64,000 nt of DNA. Source: Microbacterium galbinum. Lineage in GTDB: Bacteria > Actinomycetota > Actinomycetes > Actinomycetales > Microbacteriaceae. Positions 1-9,887 of this stretch are shown here, piece after piece; the stretch's first letter is position 1; each line of letters opens with the position of its first letter. A program made the translations under genes and the position numbers. The notes beneath the pieces were generated by a model. The model saw nothing but the letters and a program-made list of their open reading frames with translations. It searched no databases and was not told the origin of the DNA. Location: the NCBI RefSeq assembly GCF_023101185.1, contig NZ_CP078077.1, positions 2,385,630 to 2,449,629 of the forward strand, read 5' to 3'.

Positions 1-99
1 GTCGGGCTCGAACCCCTCCCGGATGCCGAGCTGCTCGAGTGGGTGGGGCAGTTGTTCACCGCCATCTTCCCGGAGCCCGTGAAGGCCGAGACCGCGTAG
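1..99 (+). CDS. C-terminal end of an unidentified protein (partial)
   Basis: The window opens inside a reading frame that runs in frame 1 to a TAG at 97-99. The 32 visible residues include LLEWVGQLF and end in a short acidic/basic tail (PVKAETA). This is too little to name a family; an amphipathic final helix such as those ending small regulators is possible but unproven. Its stop codon lies inside a 17-base tandem duplication. Confidence 0.6.
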   Translation, partial: VGLEPLPDAELLEWVGQLFTAIFPEPVKAETA

Positions 100-119
100 C
101 CCCCGAGACCGCGTAGCCC
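86..119 (+). repeat. 17-bp perfect tandem duplication over a stop codon
   Basis: CCGAGACCGCGTAGCCC occurs at 86-102 and again directly at 103-119. The first copy encodes the last residues and stop of the upstream gene; the second is non-coding. It looks like a recent slippage duplication. Confidence 0.85.
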
Positions 120-186
120 ACTAGACCAGCCACGACCGCGCGTCAACGGGGTGTGGCACCGGCGCACGGCGGCGGAGGCTGAAGCC

Positions 187-348
187 ATGTGGACACTTCT
201 GATCATCCTGCTCATCGTGTGGGCCGGCCTCGCCGTCTTCGGCTTCGTGGTCAAGGGCCTCCTCTGGCTCGCCGTCCTCGGCATCGTGCTGTTCCTGGCG
301 ACCCTCGTCATCGGCATGCTCCGCCGCACCGCCGCGACCAAGGAGTGA
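187..348 (+). CDS. Small two-helix membrane protein
   Basis: Encodes 53 residues, almost all hydrophobic: a first membrane segment at about residues 2-19, a short turn with Lys24, a second segment at about 26-46, then a basic tail (MLRRTAATKE). This predicts a hairpin membrane protein with a positive C-terminus, probably cytoplasmic. ATG 187 was chosen over an in-frame upstream start at 151 because GGAGG lies about 10 bases before it and because the upstream extension is hydrophilic. No family recognised. It precedes the hexapeptide-repeat gene by 50 bases and may be a separate transcript. Confidence 0.7.
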   Translation: MWTLLIILLIVWAGLAVFGFVVKGLLWLAVLGIVLFLATLVIGMLRRTAATKE

Positions 349-386
349 CCGCGGAGCAGACCTCCCGCCGCGCGCTCCCGCGCCAC

Positions 387-392
387 TACGCT
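387..392 (+). promoter_or_regulatory. -10 element for leaderless start of the hexapeptide protein
   Basis: TACGCT, six bases (GTGAGC), then ATG 399. The spacing puts transcription start at or next to the start codon, and it favours ATG 399 over the in-frame GTG 393. Confidence 0.6.
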
Positions 393-398
393 GTGAGC

Positions 399-1010
399 AT
401 GTTGTACGAGCACCTCGGGGCTCGGCCCCGGATCCACGACACCGCCGTCATCGCTCCCACTGCCGTCGTCTCCGGCGACGTCGAGATCGGCGCGGGCTGC
501 CAGGTGCTGCACGGCGCCGTGATCACGGCCGAGGGCGGGCCGATCACGCTCGGCGCGCACGTGATCGTGATGGAGAACGCCCTCGTGCGGGCGACCGCCG
601 CGAACGCCGTGCGCATCGGTGATCACACCCTCGTCGGTACGCTGGCGAGCATCGCCGGCGCGACGGTGGGCGAGGAGGTGTTCCTCGCCTCGGGTGCGCG
701 GGTCTTCAACGGCGCGATCGTGGGTGCGCGCAGCGAGGTGCGCGTCAACGCGATCGTTCAGAGGCGTGCGCGCGTTCCCGAGGGCACGGTCGTGCCGATC
801 GGCTGGGTGGCGGTGGGCGATCCGCTCCAGCTGTTCTCGCCGGATCGGGATGCCGAGATCGCCGCGGCGCAGCCCGATCTCGACTTCCCGGGACACGTGT
901 TCGGCGTCGACCGCGACACCCCGGATCTGATGGTGCAGCTCACCGAGCGCTACGGCTCTTCGCTGGCGCGTCACGCCGACGACCTCCCGCTCGGCGACGC
1001 CCGTGGCTGA
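399..1010 (+). CDS. Gamma-carbonic-anhydrase-like hexapeptide-repeat protein
   Basis: 203 residues. Residues about 10-140 are a run of imperfect hexapeptide repeats ([LIV]GxxxX type: VIAPTAVVSGDVEIGAG, ITLGAHVIV, VRIGDHTLVG, ATVGEEVFLASGA), which build a left-handed beta-helix, followed by an alpha-helical C-terminus. The family includes gamma-carbonic anhydrases and CaiE/PaaY-like thioesterases that bind metal between subunits of a trimer. Only some of the canonical metal histidines are evident (His50, His67 and His83 region), so the reaction is not assigned. The last 8 bases overlap the following GTG start, suggesting translational coupling with the aminotransferase fusion. Confidence 0.8.
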   Translation: MLYEHLGARPRIHDTAVIAPTAVVSGDVEIGAGCQVLHGAVITAEGGPITLGAHVIVMENALVRATAANAVRIGDHTLVGTLASIAGATVGEEVFLASGARVFNGAIVGARSEVRVNAIVQRRARVPEGTVVPIGWVAVGDPLQLFSPDRDAEIAAAQPDLDFPGHVFGVDRDTPDLMVQLTERYGSSLARHADDLPLGDARG

Positions 1011-3945
1011 GGCCGGCGCGGGACTCGTCCGGCCGGACGTCGACGAGGGAGACGCCGCCCGGATCGCCCGCGATCTCTACGGAGCCGATGTCGTCGCACG
1101 CGAGCTCGGCAGCAACCAGGACCGCAACTTCCTGCTCACGGAGGTCGACGGTTCGCGCAGCGTCCTCCGTATCGACAACCCGGTGTTCGGCGACGATGCG
1201 CGCGACGCCCAGCACGCGGCCCTCGATGCCTACCGGGCAGCGGGCGTGGCCGTGCCCGCCGTGCTTCCGGGACTCGACGGTGCGCTGACCCAGCGCTGGC
1301 GCGGATTCGCCGTGCGCCGCAGCGAGTTCGCCGTCGGGGAGGAGCTCGTCGACGCCGGTTATCTCGCGCCGGTCGTGCTCGCCGAGTTCGGAGCGCTCGC
1401 GGCGGCGTCGGTGAACGCGCTCGCGCCCCTCCGGCATCCGGGACTCGATCGCCCGCACATGTGGGACATGCGCGTGGCCTTCGACGAGACGGCGAAGCTC
1501 GCAGGCTCGATCACCGACGACGCGCTGCGCGGGCGCGTGCTCGCGGCGTCCGAGGAAGCTCGGAAGGCGCTCGCGGCGGTCGAGGGCGATCTGCCCGTCC
1601 AACCGATCCACGGCGATCTCACGGACGACAACGTCATGGGGCGGCGAGGGGCCGACTCCCGCCTGCACCCGCACACCGTGCTCGACCTCGGCGACCTGGC
1701 TCTCGGGTGGCGTGTGGCCGAGCTCGCGGTGTGCGTGTCGTCGATGCTGCACCACGAACCGGATCGCCCGCTGCGGGTCCTCGACACGATCGCCGCCTTC
1801 CACGCCGATGCGCCGTTGAGTGACGCGGAGGCGCGCGCGGTCTGGCCTCTCGTGGTGCTGCGCGCCGCGCTCCTCGTCGCCAGCGGGTGGCGGCAGCTCG
1901 AGATCGACGGTGACAACGACTACGCCCGCGAGCGGATCGCGGGGGAGCAGGCGATCTTCGACGCGGCGACCCTCCTGCCGCTCGCGGAGGTCTGCGAGCA
2001 GGTGCTCGCACGAGTCGGGGTCGAGGCTCCGCAGTTCTCCGGTCGGGTCGAGGGGGCGCCGCTCACCGCTGTGCTGCCCGACTTCACCGGCACCGTCGAG
2101 GCGGTCGATCCGGGCGTCGAGTCCGACGCTCTCGACGCCGGACGCTGGCAGCGAGCGGATGCCGAGGCGGCCCTGGTCGCGTCGGCCCTGGCGGGGGGAG
2201 CCGGAGCGGCGCTGCTGCCCTACGGGGTGTTCCGGCTGACACGCACGCGCGTGGACGTCGCGGATGCCGCCCCCACCTGGCCCGTGCACACCGAGATCCA
2301 TCTCGGCGCCGGCCCTCGCCTCCGCGTGACGAGTCCCGTCGACGGAGCGCTGCGGGCGAGCCGCGAAGAGCCGCGCATCGTGCTCGGGGACGGCTGGATC
2401 CTCGATCTGCGCGGGGTCGAGATCGACGACCGGGCGGCGCTGCACGTGTCGGCGGGTGACATGGTGGGGTGGCTCCCGGCGTCCGACACGGATCGCGTGC
2501 TCACCCTCGGCCTCCGACGGGCGGATGCCCCCGAACGACCTCCGCGCACTCCCGGCGCCGCCCTGGTCGAGCCCGAGCGGGTGCCGGCCTGGCGCCGTCT
2601 CACGGCCGATCCCGCGCCGTTGCTGGGTGTGCCGTCGCGCGCGCAGCACGACGAGTCCGCCGACGAGCTCGCACGCCGGGAGCGGATCTTCGCCGCCGCC
2701 CAGGAGCGGTACTACGCGCATCCGCCGCAGATCGAGCGCGGCTGGCGGCACCACCTGGTCGATACGACGGGCCGCGCCTACATCGACATGGTCAACAACG
2801 TCGCCGGCCTCGGGCACGGACACCCGAGGGTCGCGGAGGCGGCGGCCCGCCAGCTGCGCACACTCGGCACCAACTCGCGGTTCCTGTTCCGCGACCTCGC
2901 GGAGTACAGCGAGCGACTTCTCGCGCTGATGCCGCAGGGGAGCGGCCTCGACACGGTGCTGCTCGTCAACAGCGGCTCGGAGGCGGTCGACCTCGCGATC
3001 CGGCTCGCGCAGGCGGCGACCGGGCGGCGCACGATCGTGGCGCTGCGCGAGGCGTATCACGGCTGGACGATGGCCAGCGATGCGGTGACCACGAGCGCCT
3101 ACGACAACCCGTTCGCCCTCGAGACGCGACCCGACTGGGTGCACGTCGCCGACGTGCCCAACCGGTACCGCGGCACGTATCGCGGCGACGACACGGCGGG
3201 GCGCTATCTCGACGACCTCTCGGCCGATCTCGCGGCCCTCGATCGTGACGGCCGTGATGCGGCCGCCTTCCTGTGCGAATCCGTGCTCGGCAACGCCGGG
3301 GGAGTGCTCCTACCCGAGGGGTACCTCGCGGGCGCCTACGAACGCGTCCGGGCCGCGGGCGGTCTGTGCATCGCCGACGAGGTGCAGGTGGGCTTCGGCC
3401 GCCTGGGATCGACGTTCTGGGGCTTCGAGCGGGCGGGCGTCGCGCCCGACATCGTCACGATCGCCAAGCCCATGGGCAACGGCTTCCCGATCGGCGGAGT
3501 GATCACCTCGAAGCGCATCGCGGATGCTCTCGCCACGCAGGGGCAGTTCTTCTCCTCGGCCGGGGGCAGCACCCTGAGTTGCCGCGTCGGACTCGCCGTG
3601 CTCGACGCGATGGTCGAGGACGACCTCCAGCGCAACGCCGAGAACATCGGCGCGCGGCTGGCCGACGGGCTGCGGGCGCTCGGCGACGAGCATCCGATGG
3701 TGGCCGTCGTGCACGGAGCCGGGCTGTATCTGGGCGTCGAGCTCGTGCGCGATCGCGCGACGATGGAGCCCGCGGATGCCGAGGCCGCCGCGATCTGCGA
3801 ACGGATGCGCGAACTCGGGGTCGTGGTGCTGACGACCTCGGAACGATCGAACGTGCTGAAGATCAAGCCGCCGCTGTGTCTGACGGCGCAGAGCGCCGAC
3901 CAGGTCGTCGCGATGCTGGGGCGGGTGCTGCGCGAGGGCTGGTGA
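1003..3945 (+). CDS. Phosphotransferase / class III aminotransferase fusion protein
   Basis: 980 residues with three parts. Residues about 15-330 resemble APH/choline-kinase phosphotransferases: a nucleotide-loop-like GSNQDRNFLL and the catalytic loop HGDLTDDNV with His203 and Asp205. Residues about 350-530 form a beta-rich linker that resembles the M23/lipoyl-like middle domain of related fusions. Residues about 550-975 are a complete class III PLP aminotransferase with the IADEVQVGFGR motif and Schiff-base lysine at about Lys822 (IAKPMGNGFPIGG). Related fusions include phospholyases acting on phosphorylated amino alcohols; the natural substrate is unknown, but a kinase joined to a PLP enzyme suggests phosphorylation followed by elimination or transamination. 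GTG 1003 overlaps the upstream gene by 8 bases. An APC permease follows 158 bases downstream and may import the substrate. Confidence 0.85.
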   Translation: MAEAGAGLVRPDVDEGDAARIARDLYGADVVARELGSNQDRNFLLTEVDGSRSVLRIDNPVFGDDARDAQHAALDAYRAAGVAVPAVLPGLDGALTQRWRGFAVRRSEFAVGEELVDAGYLAPVVLAEFGALAAASVNALAPLRHPGLDRPHMWDMRVAFDETAKLAGSITDDALRGRVLAASEEARKALAAVEGDLPVQPIHGDLTDDNVMGRRGADSRLHPHTVLDLGDLALGWRVAELAVCVSSMLHHEPDRPLRVLDTIAAFHADAPLSDAEARAVWPLVVLRAALLVASGWRQLEIDGDNDYARERIAGEQAIFDAATLLPLAEVCEQVLARVGVEAPQFSGRVEGAPLTAVLPDFTGTVEAVDPGVESDALDAGRWQRADAEAALVASALAGGAGAALLPYGVFRLTRTRVDVADAAPTWPVHTEIHLGAGPRLRVTSPVDGALRASREEPRIVLGDGWILDLRGVEIDDRAALHVSAGDMVGWLPASDTDRVLTLGLRRADAPERPPRTPGAALVEPERVPAWRRLTADPAPLLGVPSRAQHDESADELARRERIFAAAQERYYAHPPQIERGWRHHLVDTTGRAYIDMVNNVAGLGHGHPRVAEAAARQLRTLGTNSRFLFRDLAEYSERLLALMPQGSGLDTVLLVNSGSEAVDLAIRLAQAATGRRTIVALREAYHGWTMASDAVTTSAYDNPFALETRPDWVHVADVPNRYRGTYRGDDTAGRYLDDLSADLAALDRDGRDAAAFLCESVLGNAGGVLLPEGYLAGAYERVRAAGGLCIADEVQVGFGRLGSTFWGFERAGVAPDIVTIAKPMGNGFPIGGVITSKRIADALATQGQFFSSAGGSTLSCRVGLAVLDAMVEDDLQRNAENIGARLADGLRALGDEHPMVAVVHGAGLYLGVELVRDRATMEPADAEAAAICERMRELGVVVLTTSERSNVLKIKPPLCLTAQSADQVVAMLGRVLREGW

Positions 3946-3965
3946 TCCCAAGATCTTCGAATCGC

Positions 3966-4006
3966 GCGCATTTTCGTCATGTTAAATGCGCATTTCGAAT
4001 CGAAAT
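3966..4006 (+). promoter_or_regulatory. AT-rich palindrome cluster upstream of the permease
   Basis: In a locally AT-rich 160-base gap sit GCGCATTT (3966-3973), the perfect palindrome AAATGCGCATTT (3984-3995), and the inverted repeat ATTTCGA-A-TCGAAAT (3992-4006). TTCGAATCG also occurs just upstream at 3957-3965. Stacked dyads ahead of a transporter gene look like operator sites for a dimeric regulator. No promoter was identified with confidence. Confidence 0.55.
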
Positions 4007-4103
4007 TAGGGGTCGCGGTGAGGAATACCTGTGCTCCATACTGATCCTCAACCGCCGGACGACCCGAGTCCGGCCCCTGGCGCTGTTCCAACGAGGAGTA
4101 CCC

Positions 4104-5531
4104 ATGGCACTGAAGACGAAGCCGCTCGCCCAGGGCGGCGGAACGCTCAGACGGAATCTCGGCCTGTGGGCCATCGTCGGTCTGGGCCTCGGATACATGA
4201 CTCCCACCGTGGTGTTCGACACATTCGGCATGGTCGCGCGCGACACGAACAACGTGGTCCCCGCCGCGTATCTCGTCGCCCTCGTGGTCATGGTGTTCAC
4301 GGCCATCAGCTACGGCAAGATCGCCGGCGCCATCCCGAGCGCGGGATCGGCGTACACCTACGTGCGCGAATCGATCCACCCGAATCTCGGATTCATGGTC
4401 GGGTGGACGTCGTTGATCGACTACGTGCTGCTGCCCATGGTCAACTGCCTCATCGTCAAGAGCTACCTCGAGGCGATGTTCCCCGACATCCCGGCGTGGA
4501 TCTGGGTGGTGCTGTACTGCATCCTCGTCACCAGCATCATCTACATGACCATGCGCGGCACCTCGAACCTGAACGTGATCCTGCTGATCTTCTCGATCAT
4601 CGTCATGGTCGTGTTCGTGGTGCTCGTGGTCGCGCAGCTGATGCGCGGCGACGGGGCGGCGACCATCCTCTCGGTCGGCGCGTTCCTGCACGACGACGTC
4701 ACCTTCACCGCCGTGCTGACCGGTGCGACCATCGTCTGCTTCTCGTTCATCGGATTCGACGCGGTCACGATGTACGCCGAGGAGGCGAAGGACCCGAAGG
4801 TCATGCCGAAGGCGATCCTGCTCACCGTCCTCATCGGCGGCGGTATCTTCCTCGTCTCCTCCTACGTGTCGCAGCTGCGGTTCCCGGACTGGAACGAATT
4901 CGCCCCCGGCGGCGACATGCAGTTCGTCGAGGACTCGACGCTCCCGATCATCGGCGACCTCGTCGGCGGCAACGTCTTCATGGCGGTGCTGACCGCCGCC
5001 GGTTTCTGCGCGACGCTCGCCTCGGGCCTCGCCTCGCACGCCTCGGTCTCGCGCATGCTGCTCGTGATGGGCCGCAACAACGTGCTGCCGCAGAAGGCCT
5101 TCGGCTACATCAACCCGCGCACCCACACGCCCACGTTCAACATCGTGCTCGTCGGGGCGATCTCGCTGCTCGCGATCCCCTTCACTCTCGAGCTCATCGC
5201 CGCGTGGATCAACTACGGTGCGCTGATCGCCTTCACCTTCGTGAACATCTCGGTGATCGCCTGGTTCGCGATCCGCAAGGGACGCCGTAAGACGCCGGCC
5301 GACATCTTCAACTTCATCGTGATGCCGACCATCGGCATGCTGCTCACCGGGTTGCTCTGGGTCAACCTGCACCAGGACGCCCTCATCGGCGGCCTCACCT
5401 GGACGGCGATCGGGTTCGTCTACCTGCTCGTGATCACGCGCGGCTTCCGCCGGAAGGTCGCGGCCTTCGACGAGAACCAGGCGGTGACCGGGTTCAACAA
5501 GGTCGTGAAGGTGCCGGTCGACGAGAGCTGA
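4104..5531 (+). CDS. APC-family amino acid/amine permease
   Basis: 475 residues with about twelve hydrophobic segments and the APC N-terminal pattern: a basic lead (LKTKPLAQGGGTLRRN), then WAIVGLGLGYMTPTVVFDTFGM as helix 1 with its unwound glycine-rich turn, and PSAGSAYTYVRESIHP near helix 3, a hallmark of amino-acid/polyamine/organocation transporters. The motif SFIGFDAVTMYAEEAKDPKVMPKAI is typical of helix 6 and the loop after it. ATG 4104 follows a GAGGAG ribosome site. The upstream gene suggests that the cargo is an amino acid or amino alcohol. Cargo is inferred only from context. Confidence 0.88.
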   Translation: MALKTKPLAQGGGTLRRNLGLWAIVGLGLGYMTPTVVFDTFGMVARDTNNVVPAAYLVALVVMVFTAISYGKIAGAIPSAGSAYTYVRESIHPNLGFMVGWTSLIDYVLLPMVNCLIVKSYLEAMFPDIPAWIWVVLYCILVTSIIYMTMRGTSNLNVILLIFSIIVMVVFVVLVVAQLMRGDGAATILSVGAFLHDDVTFTAVLTGATIVCFSFIGFDAVTMYAEEAKDPKVMPKAILLTVLIGGGIFLVSSYVSQLRFPDWNEFAPGGDMQFVEDSTLPIIGDLVGGNVFMAVLTAAGFCATLASGLASHASVSRMLLVMGRNNVLPQKAFGYINPRTHTPTFNIVLVGAISLLAIPFTLELIAAWINYGALIAFTFVNISVIAWFAIRKGRRKTPADIFNFIVMPTIGMLLTGLLWVNLHQDALIGGLTWTAIGFVYLLVITRGFRRKVAAFDENQAVTGFNKVVKVPVDES

Positions 5532-5548
5532 CTGCGCCCGCGCGCACG

Positions 5549-5585
5549 AAGGGCCGCCTCCCGAGGGTCGTGGGAGACGGCCCTT
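5549..5585. terminator. Shared terminator between permease and gdhA
   Basis: A 14-base stem (5549-5562 with 5572-5585, starting AAGGGCCG) with a 9-base loop lies between two convergent genes. The A and T runs at the stem ends allow function in both directions. Confidence 0.8.
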
Positions 5586-5594
5586 CCGCAGGGG

Positions 5595-7049
<1,455 letters not shown>

Positions 7050-7108
7050 CTATCGCGCGTCCTTCGCGCGCCCTCTCGCCCGGCACCGCCCCCACGAAGA
7101 CGCGCGGG

Positions 7109-9805
7109 TCACCCGGTGTTCTGCAGGCCCGCCGCGACGCCGCTGACCGACAGCAGCAGCAGTCGCTGCTGCTCGGCGTCGGCTCCGGAACCCGTCGCCT
7201 CGGCATCCGCCGGCGCGCGCAACGCACGCAGTGCGCGCAGCTGGAGCAGCGAGAGCGCGTCGACGTACGGGCTGCGCAGCTGCACTGCGCGCTGCAGCAC
7301 GGGCTTGTTCTCGAGCAGTCCCTCTCCGCCGGTGAGGCGGATGACCCACTGGCGCGTGAGAGCGAGTTCGTCGAGCACGAGAGCGGCCAGGTCGTCACGA
7401 TCGCCGAGCGCGAGGTACTCGCGGGCGATGCGCTCGTCGGTCTTGGCGAGGCTCATCGCGACGTTGTCGATCATCGTGCGCAGCAGCGGCCACTCGCGGT
7501 AGGCCTCGGTGAGAAGCGCCTCGTCGCCCACGGCCTCGAGCGCGGTGCCGAGACCGAACCAGCCGGCGAGGTTGATGCGGGCCTGGGTCCAGGCGAACAC
7601 CCACGGGATGGCGCGCAGGTCTTCGAGCGACTCCACCGACAGGCCGCGGCGCGCAGGGCGCGAACCCAGCGCGAGCAGACCGATCTCCTCCATCGGGGTC
7701 ACGGTCGCGAACCAGGGTGCGAAGCCCTCGGCCTTCACGAGCGAGAAGAAGCGATCGCGCGAGGAGCGGTCCATCACCGCGGCCACCTCGGCGTACCGGG
7801 CGGCGGCACCGCTCGTGCGCTGCTCGACCGAGGGGGAGGAGGCGAGCAGAGTCGCCGCGGCCACCTGGTCGATGTGGCGCATCGCGATGGCCGGCTCGCC
7901 GTAGCGGGCGAAGATGACCTCGCCCTGCTCGGTGAGCTTGAAGCGGCCGTCGACCGAGTGCGGCGGCTGGGCGAGGATCGCCGAGTTCGCGGGTCCGCCG
8001 CCGCGCCCGAGGGCACCGCCGCGGCCGTGGAACAGCGTCAGCTCGATGTCGGAGTCCTGCGCCCACTGCGCGATCTTCTCCTGCGCCTCGTAGAGCGCGA
8101 GGTTCGCGGCGACCGGGCCGACGTCCTTCGACGAGTCGGAGTACCCGAGCATGACCTCGAGGCGGTTGCCCGTCTCGGCCATGCGCGCCCGGAACTCGGG
8201 GAAGGTCACGGCCTCGGCGAGGATGCCGGGGGCCGCCTGCAGGTCGGCGAAGGTCTCGAACAGCGGCACGACGTCGAGCACCGGGGCGTCGTCGCCGAGC
8301 GCGTGGCGGGCGAGACGGTGCACGTTCGCGAGGTCGGAGGCCGCCTGGGTGAACGAGACGACGTAGCGGCCGGCGGCGCGCAGGCCGCGGTCGCGCTGGA
8401 TCTCGGCGATCGCGCGGAAGACCTCGAGCACCTCCTCGGTCTGGGCGCTGATCGGTTCGTCCGACTCCAGCTCGGCGAGGGCCTTGGCGTGCACCTGGGA
8501 GTGCTGGCGCACCTCGAGCTCGGTGAGGTGGAAGCCGTAGGTCTCGACCTGCCAGATGAGGTGCTGCACCCCGCCGAAGGCGTGGCGGCGCGCGCCGGAG
8601 GCGACCAGCGAGGCCTGCACCGCGCGCAGATCGGCGAGCAGTTCCTCGGGCGTCGCATAGCGCTGAGCGCCATCGCCCCGGCGCGTCGCCGCGACCCGGT
8701 GCGCGAGCAGCAGCAGCACGCGCCGGTGCGGTTCGTCGGGGGAGCGGGTGGCCAGGGCTGCCGCGGCATCCGCATCGGCGCCGGCGAAGTCGTTCCACAG
8801 GGCGGTGACCTCGGCGCTGGGCGGCGTGGTCTCGGCATCGAGCGTGAGCGTGCGGCCGATGCGCTCGAGAGCGCGCTCGAGGCCGCGGAGCACGTGGTCC
8901 GAAGCGATCTGCGATGCCTCGCGGGTGACGGATGCCGTCACGAACGGGTTGCCGTCGCGGTCGCCGCCGACCCACGACCCGATGCGCACGAACGCCGGGA
9001 CGACCGGTGCGCTGGCGCCGGACTCCTCGCCGCGGAGGGCGTCGTCGATGCGACGGTAGACGTGGGGGACCGTCGTGAAGAGGGTCTCGTCGAAGACACC
9101 CATGACCGTGCGCACCTCGTCGGTCGGAGACGGCTTCTGCGAGCGCAGCGGCGCGGTGCGCCACAGGGTGTCGATCTCCTCGAGCATGCGGCGACGGGCG
9201 CGGTGCTGCTCGGCCCCGCCCGCGCTCGCCGCATCGTGCTGCGTCAGCAGATCGGAGAGACGGCGGATGCTCGACGAGACGGCGCGGCGGCGAGCCTCGG
9301 TCGGGTGGGCCGTGAAAACGGGGTGGAAGCGGAGACCCGCCAGGCGACGGCGCGCTTCCTCGTCGCCGACCTCGGTGCGCAGACGCGCGTAGGCGGTCGC
9401 GACGGTGTCGGCGGCATCCTCGCGGCCGGGCTGACCCGCGCGTTCGCGCAGCACGCGCACGCGCTGGTGCTCCTCGGCGAGGTTCACGAGGTGGAAGTAG
9501 CAGGTGAAGGCGCGAGCGACCTCGTCGGCGCGGGCGATCGTGAACGACTCGGCGATCGCCGAAGCCCGCTCGAAGGCATCCGAGGTCGGGTCCTCGTACG
9601 CCTGGATGGTCGCCAGACGCAGCCGCTCGACGTCATCGAACAGGTCGTCGCCGCCCGCCTCGCGCAGCACCTGTCCGAGGAGCCCACCCAGCATGCGCAC
9701 GTCGGAGCGCATCGCGTCGGGTATGCCCTGGCCTGCCTCGAAGCGCCCGATGACGCGGATGGCTTCGGTGTTGGTGGGCTCGGTGAAGACGTGTTCGGGG
9801 GTCAC
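7109..9805 (-). CDS. ppc: Phosphoenolpyruvate carboxylase
   Basis: 898 residues. It makes oxaloacetate from PEP and bicarbonate, the anaplerotic entry to the TCA cycle. Visible hallmarks are FTAHPTEARRR with catalytic His167, the GYSDSSKDVG loop, the glycine-rich LFHGRGGALGRGGGP loop, and the invariant C-terminal QNTG. The frame stays open far upstream of 9805, but homology starts at VTPEHVF, and a TACGCT element lies exactly six bases before GTG 9805, fixing a leaderless start. The gene is divergent from nhaA. Confidence 0.96.
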   Translation of the reverse strand: MTPEHVFTEPTNTEAIRVIGRFEAGQGIPDAMRSDVRMLGGLLGQVLREAGGDDLFDDVERLRLATIQAYEDPTSDAFERASAIAESFTIARADEVARAFTCYFHLVNLAEEHQRVRVLRERAGQPGREDAADTVATAYARLRTEVGDEEARRRLAGLRFHPVFTAHPTEARRRAVSSSIRRLSDLLTQHDAASAGGAEQHRARRRMLEEIDTLWRTAPLRSQKPSPTDEVRTVMGVFDETLFTTVPHVYRRIDDALRGEESGASAPVVPAFVRIGSWVGGDRDGNPFVTASVTREASQIASDHVLRGLERALERIGRTLTLDAETTPPSAEVTALWNDFAGADADAAAALATRSPDEPHRRVLLLLAHRVAATRRGDGAQRYATPEELLADLRAVQASLVASGARRHAFGGVQHLIWQVETYGFHLTELEVRQHSQVHAKALAELESDEPISAQTEEVLEVFRAIAEIQRDRGLRAAGRYVVSFTQAASDLANVHRLARHALGDDAPVLDVVPLFETFADLQAAPGILAEAVTFPEFRARMAETGNRLEVMLGYSDSSKDVGPVAANLALYEAQEKIAQWAQDSDIELTLFHGRGGALGRGGGPANSAILAQPPHSVDGRFKLTEQGEVIFARYGEPAIAMRHIDQVAAATLLASSPSVEQRTSGAAARYAEVAAVMDRSSRDRFFSLVKAEGFAPWFATVTPMEEIGLLALGSRPARRGLSVESLEDLRAIPWVFAWTQARINLAGWFGLGTALEAVGDEALLTEAYREWPLLRTMIDNVAMSLAKTDERIAREYLALGDRDDLAALVLDELALTRQWVIRLTGGEGLLENKPVLQRAVQLRSPYVDALSLLQLRALRALRAPADAEATGSGADAEQQRLLLLSVSGVAAGLQNTG

Positions 9806-9811
9806 CCGTCG

Positions 9812-9817
9812 AGCGTA
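9812..9817 (-). promoter_or_regulatory. -10 element for leaderless ppc
   Basis: On the minus strand TACGCT, spacer CGACGG (6), GTG 9805. This supports the short ppc start over the long upstream extension. Confidence 0.65.
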
Positions 9818-9874
9818 TCCCGGTCGACGGGGGTGCTCCGAACGCATGACGGCGTGCGACACCGGTGCGCCGCC

Positions 9875-9880
9875 TAGCAT
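9875..9880 (+). promoter_or_regulatory. -10 element for nhaA
   Basis: TAGCAT, spacer of seven bases (GAGGGGG), then ATG 9888. This is near-leaderless spacing. Confidence 0.5.
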
Positions 9881-9887
9881 GAGGGGG

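Noticed and set aside
940-3144. A 734-codon open frame antisense to the aminotransferase fusion
   Set aside because: It is the mirror of the high-GC third-position pattern of the plus-strand gene; its translation is Arg/His/Asp-rich low complexity without any domain.
3336-5372. Long antisense open frame across the permease
   Set aside because: Composition is dominated by His, Asp and Arg repeats, as expected for the reverse of a membrane protein gene; no start signal.
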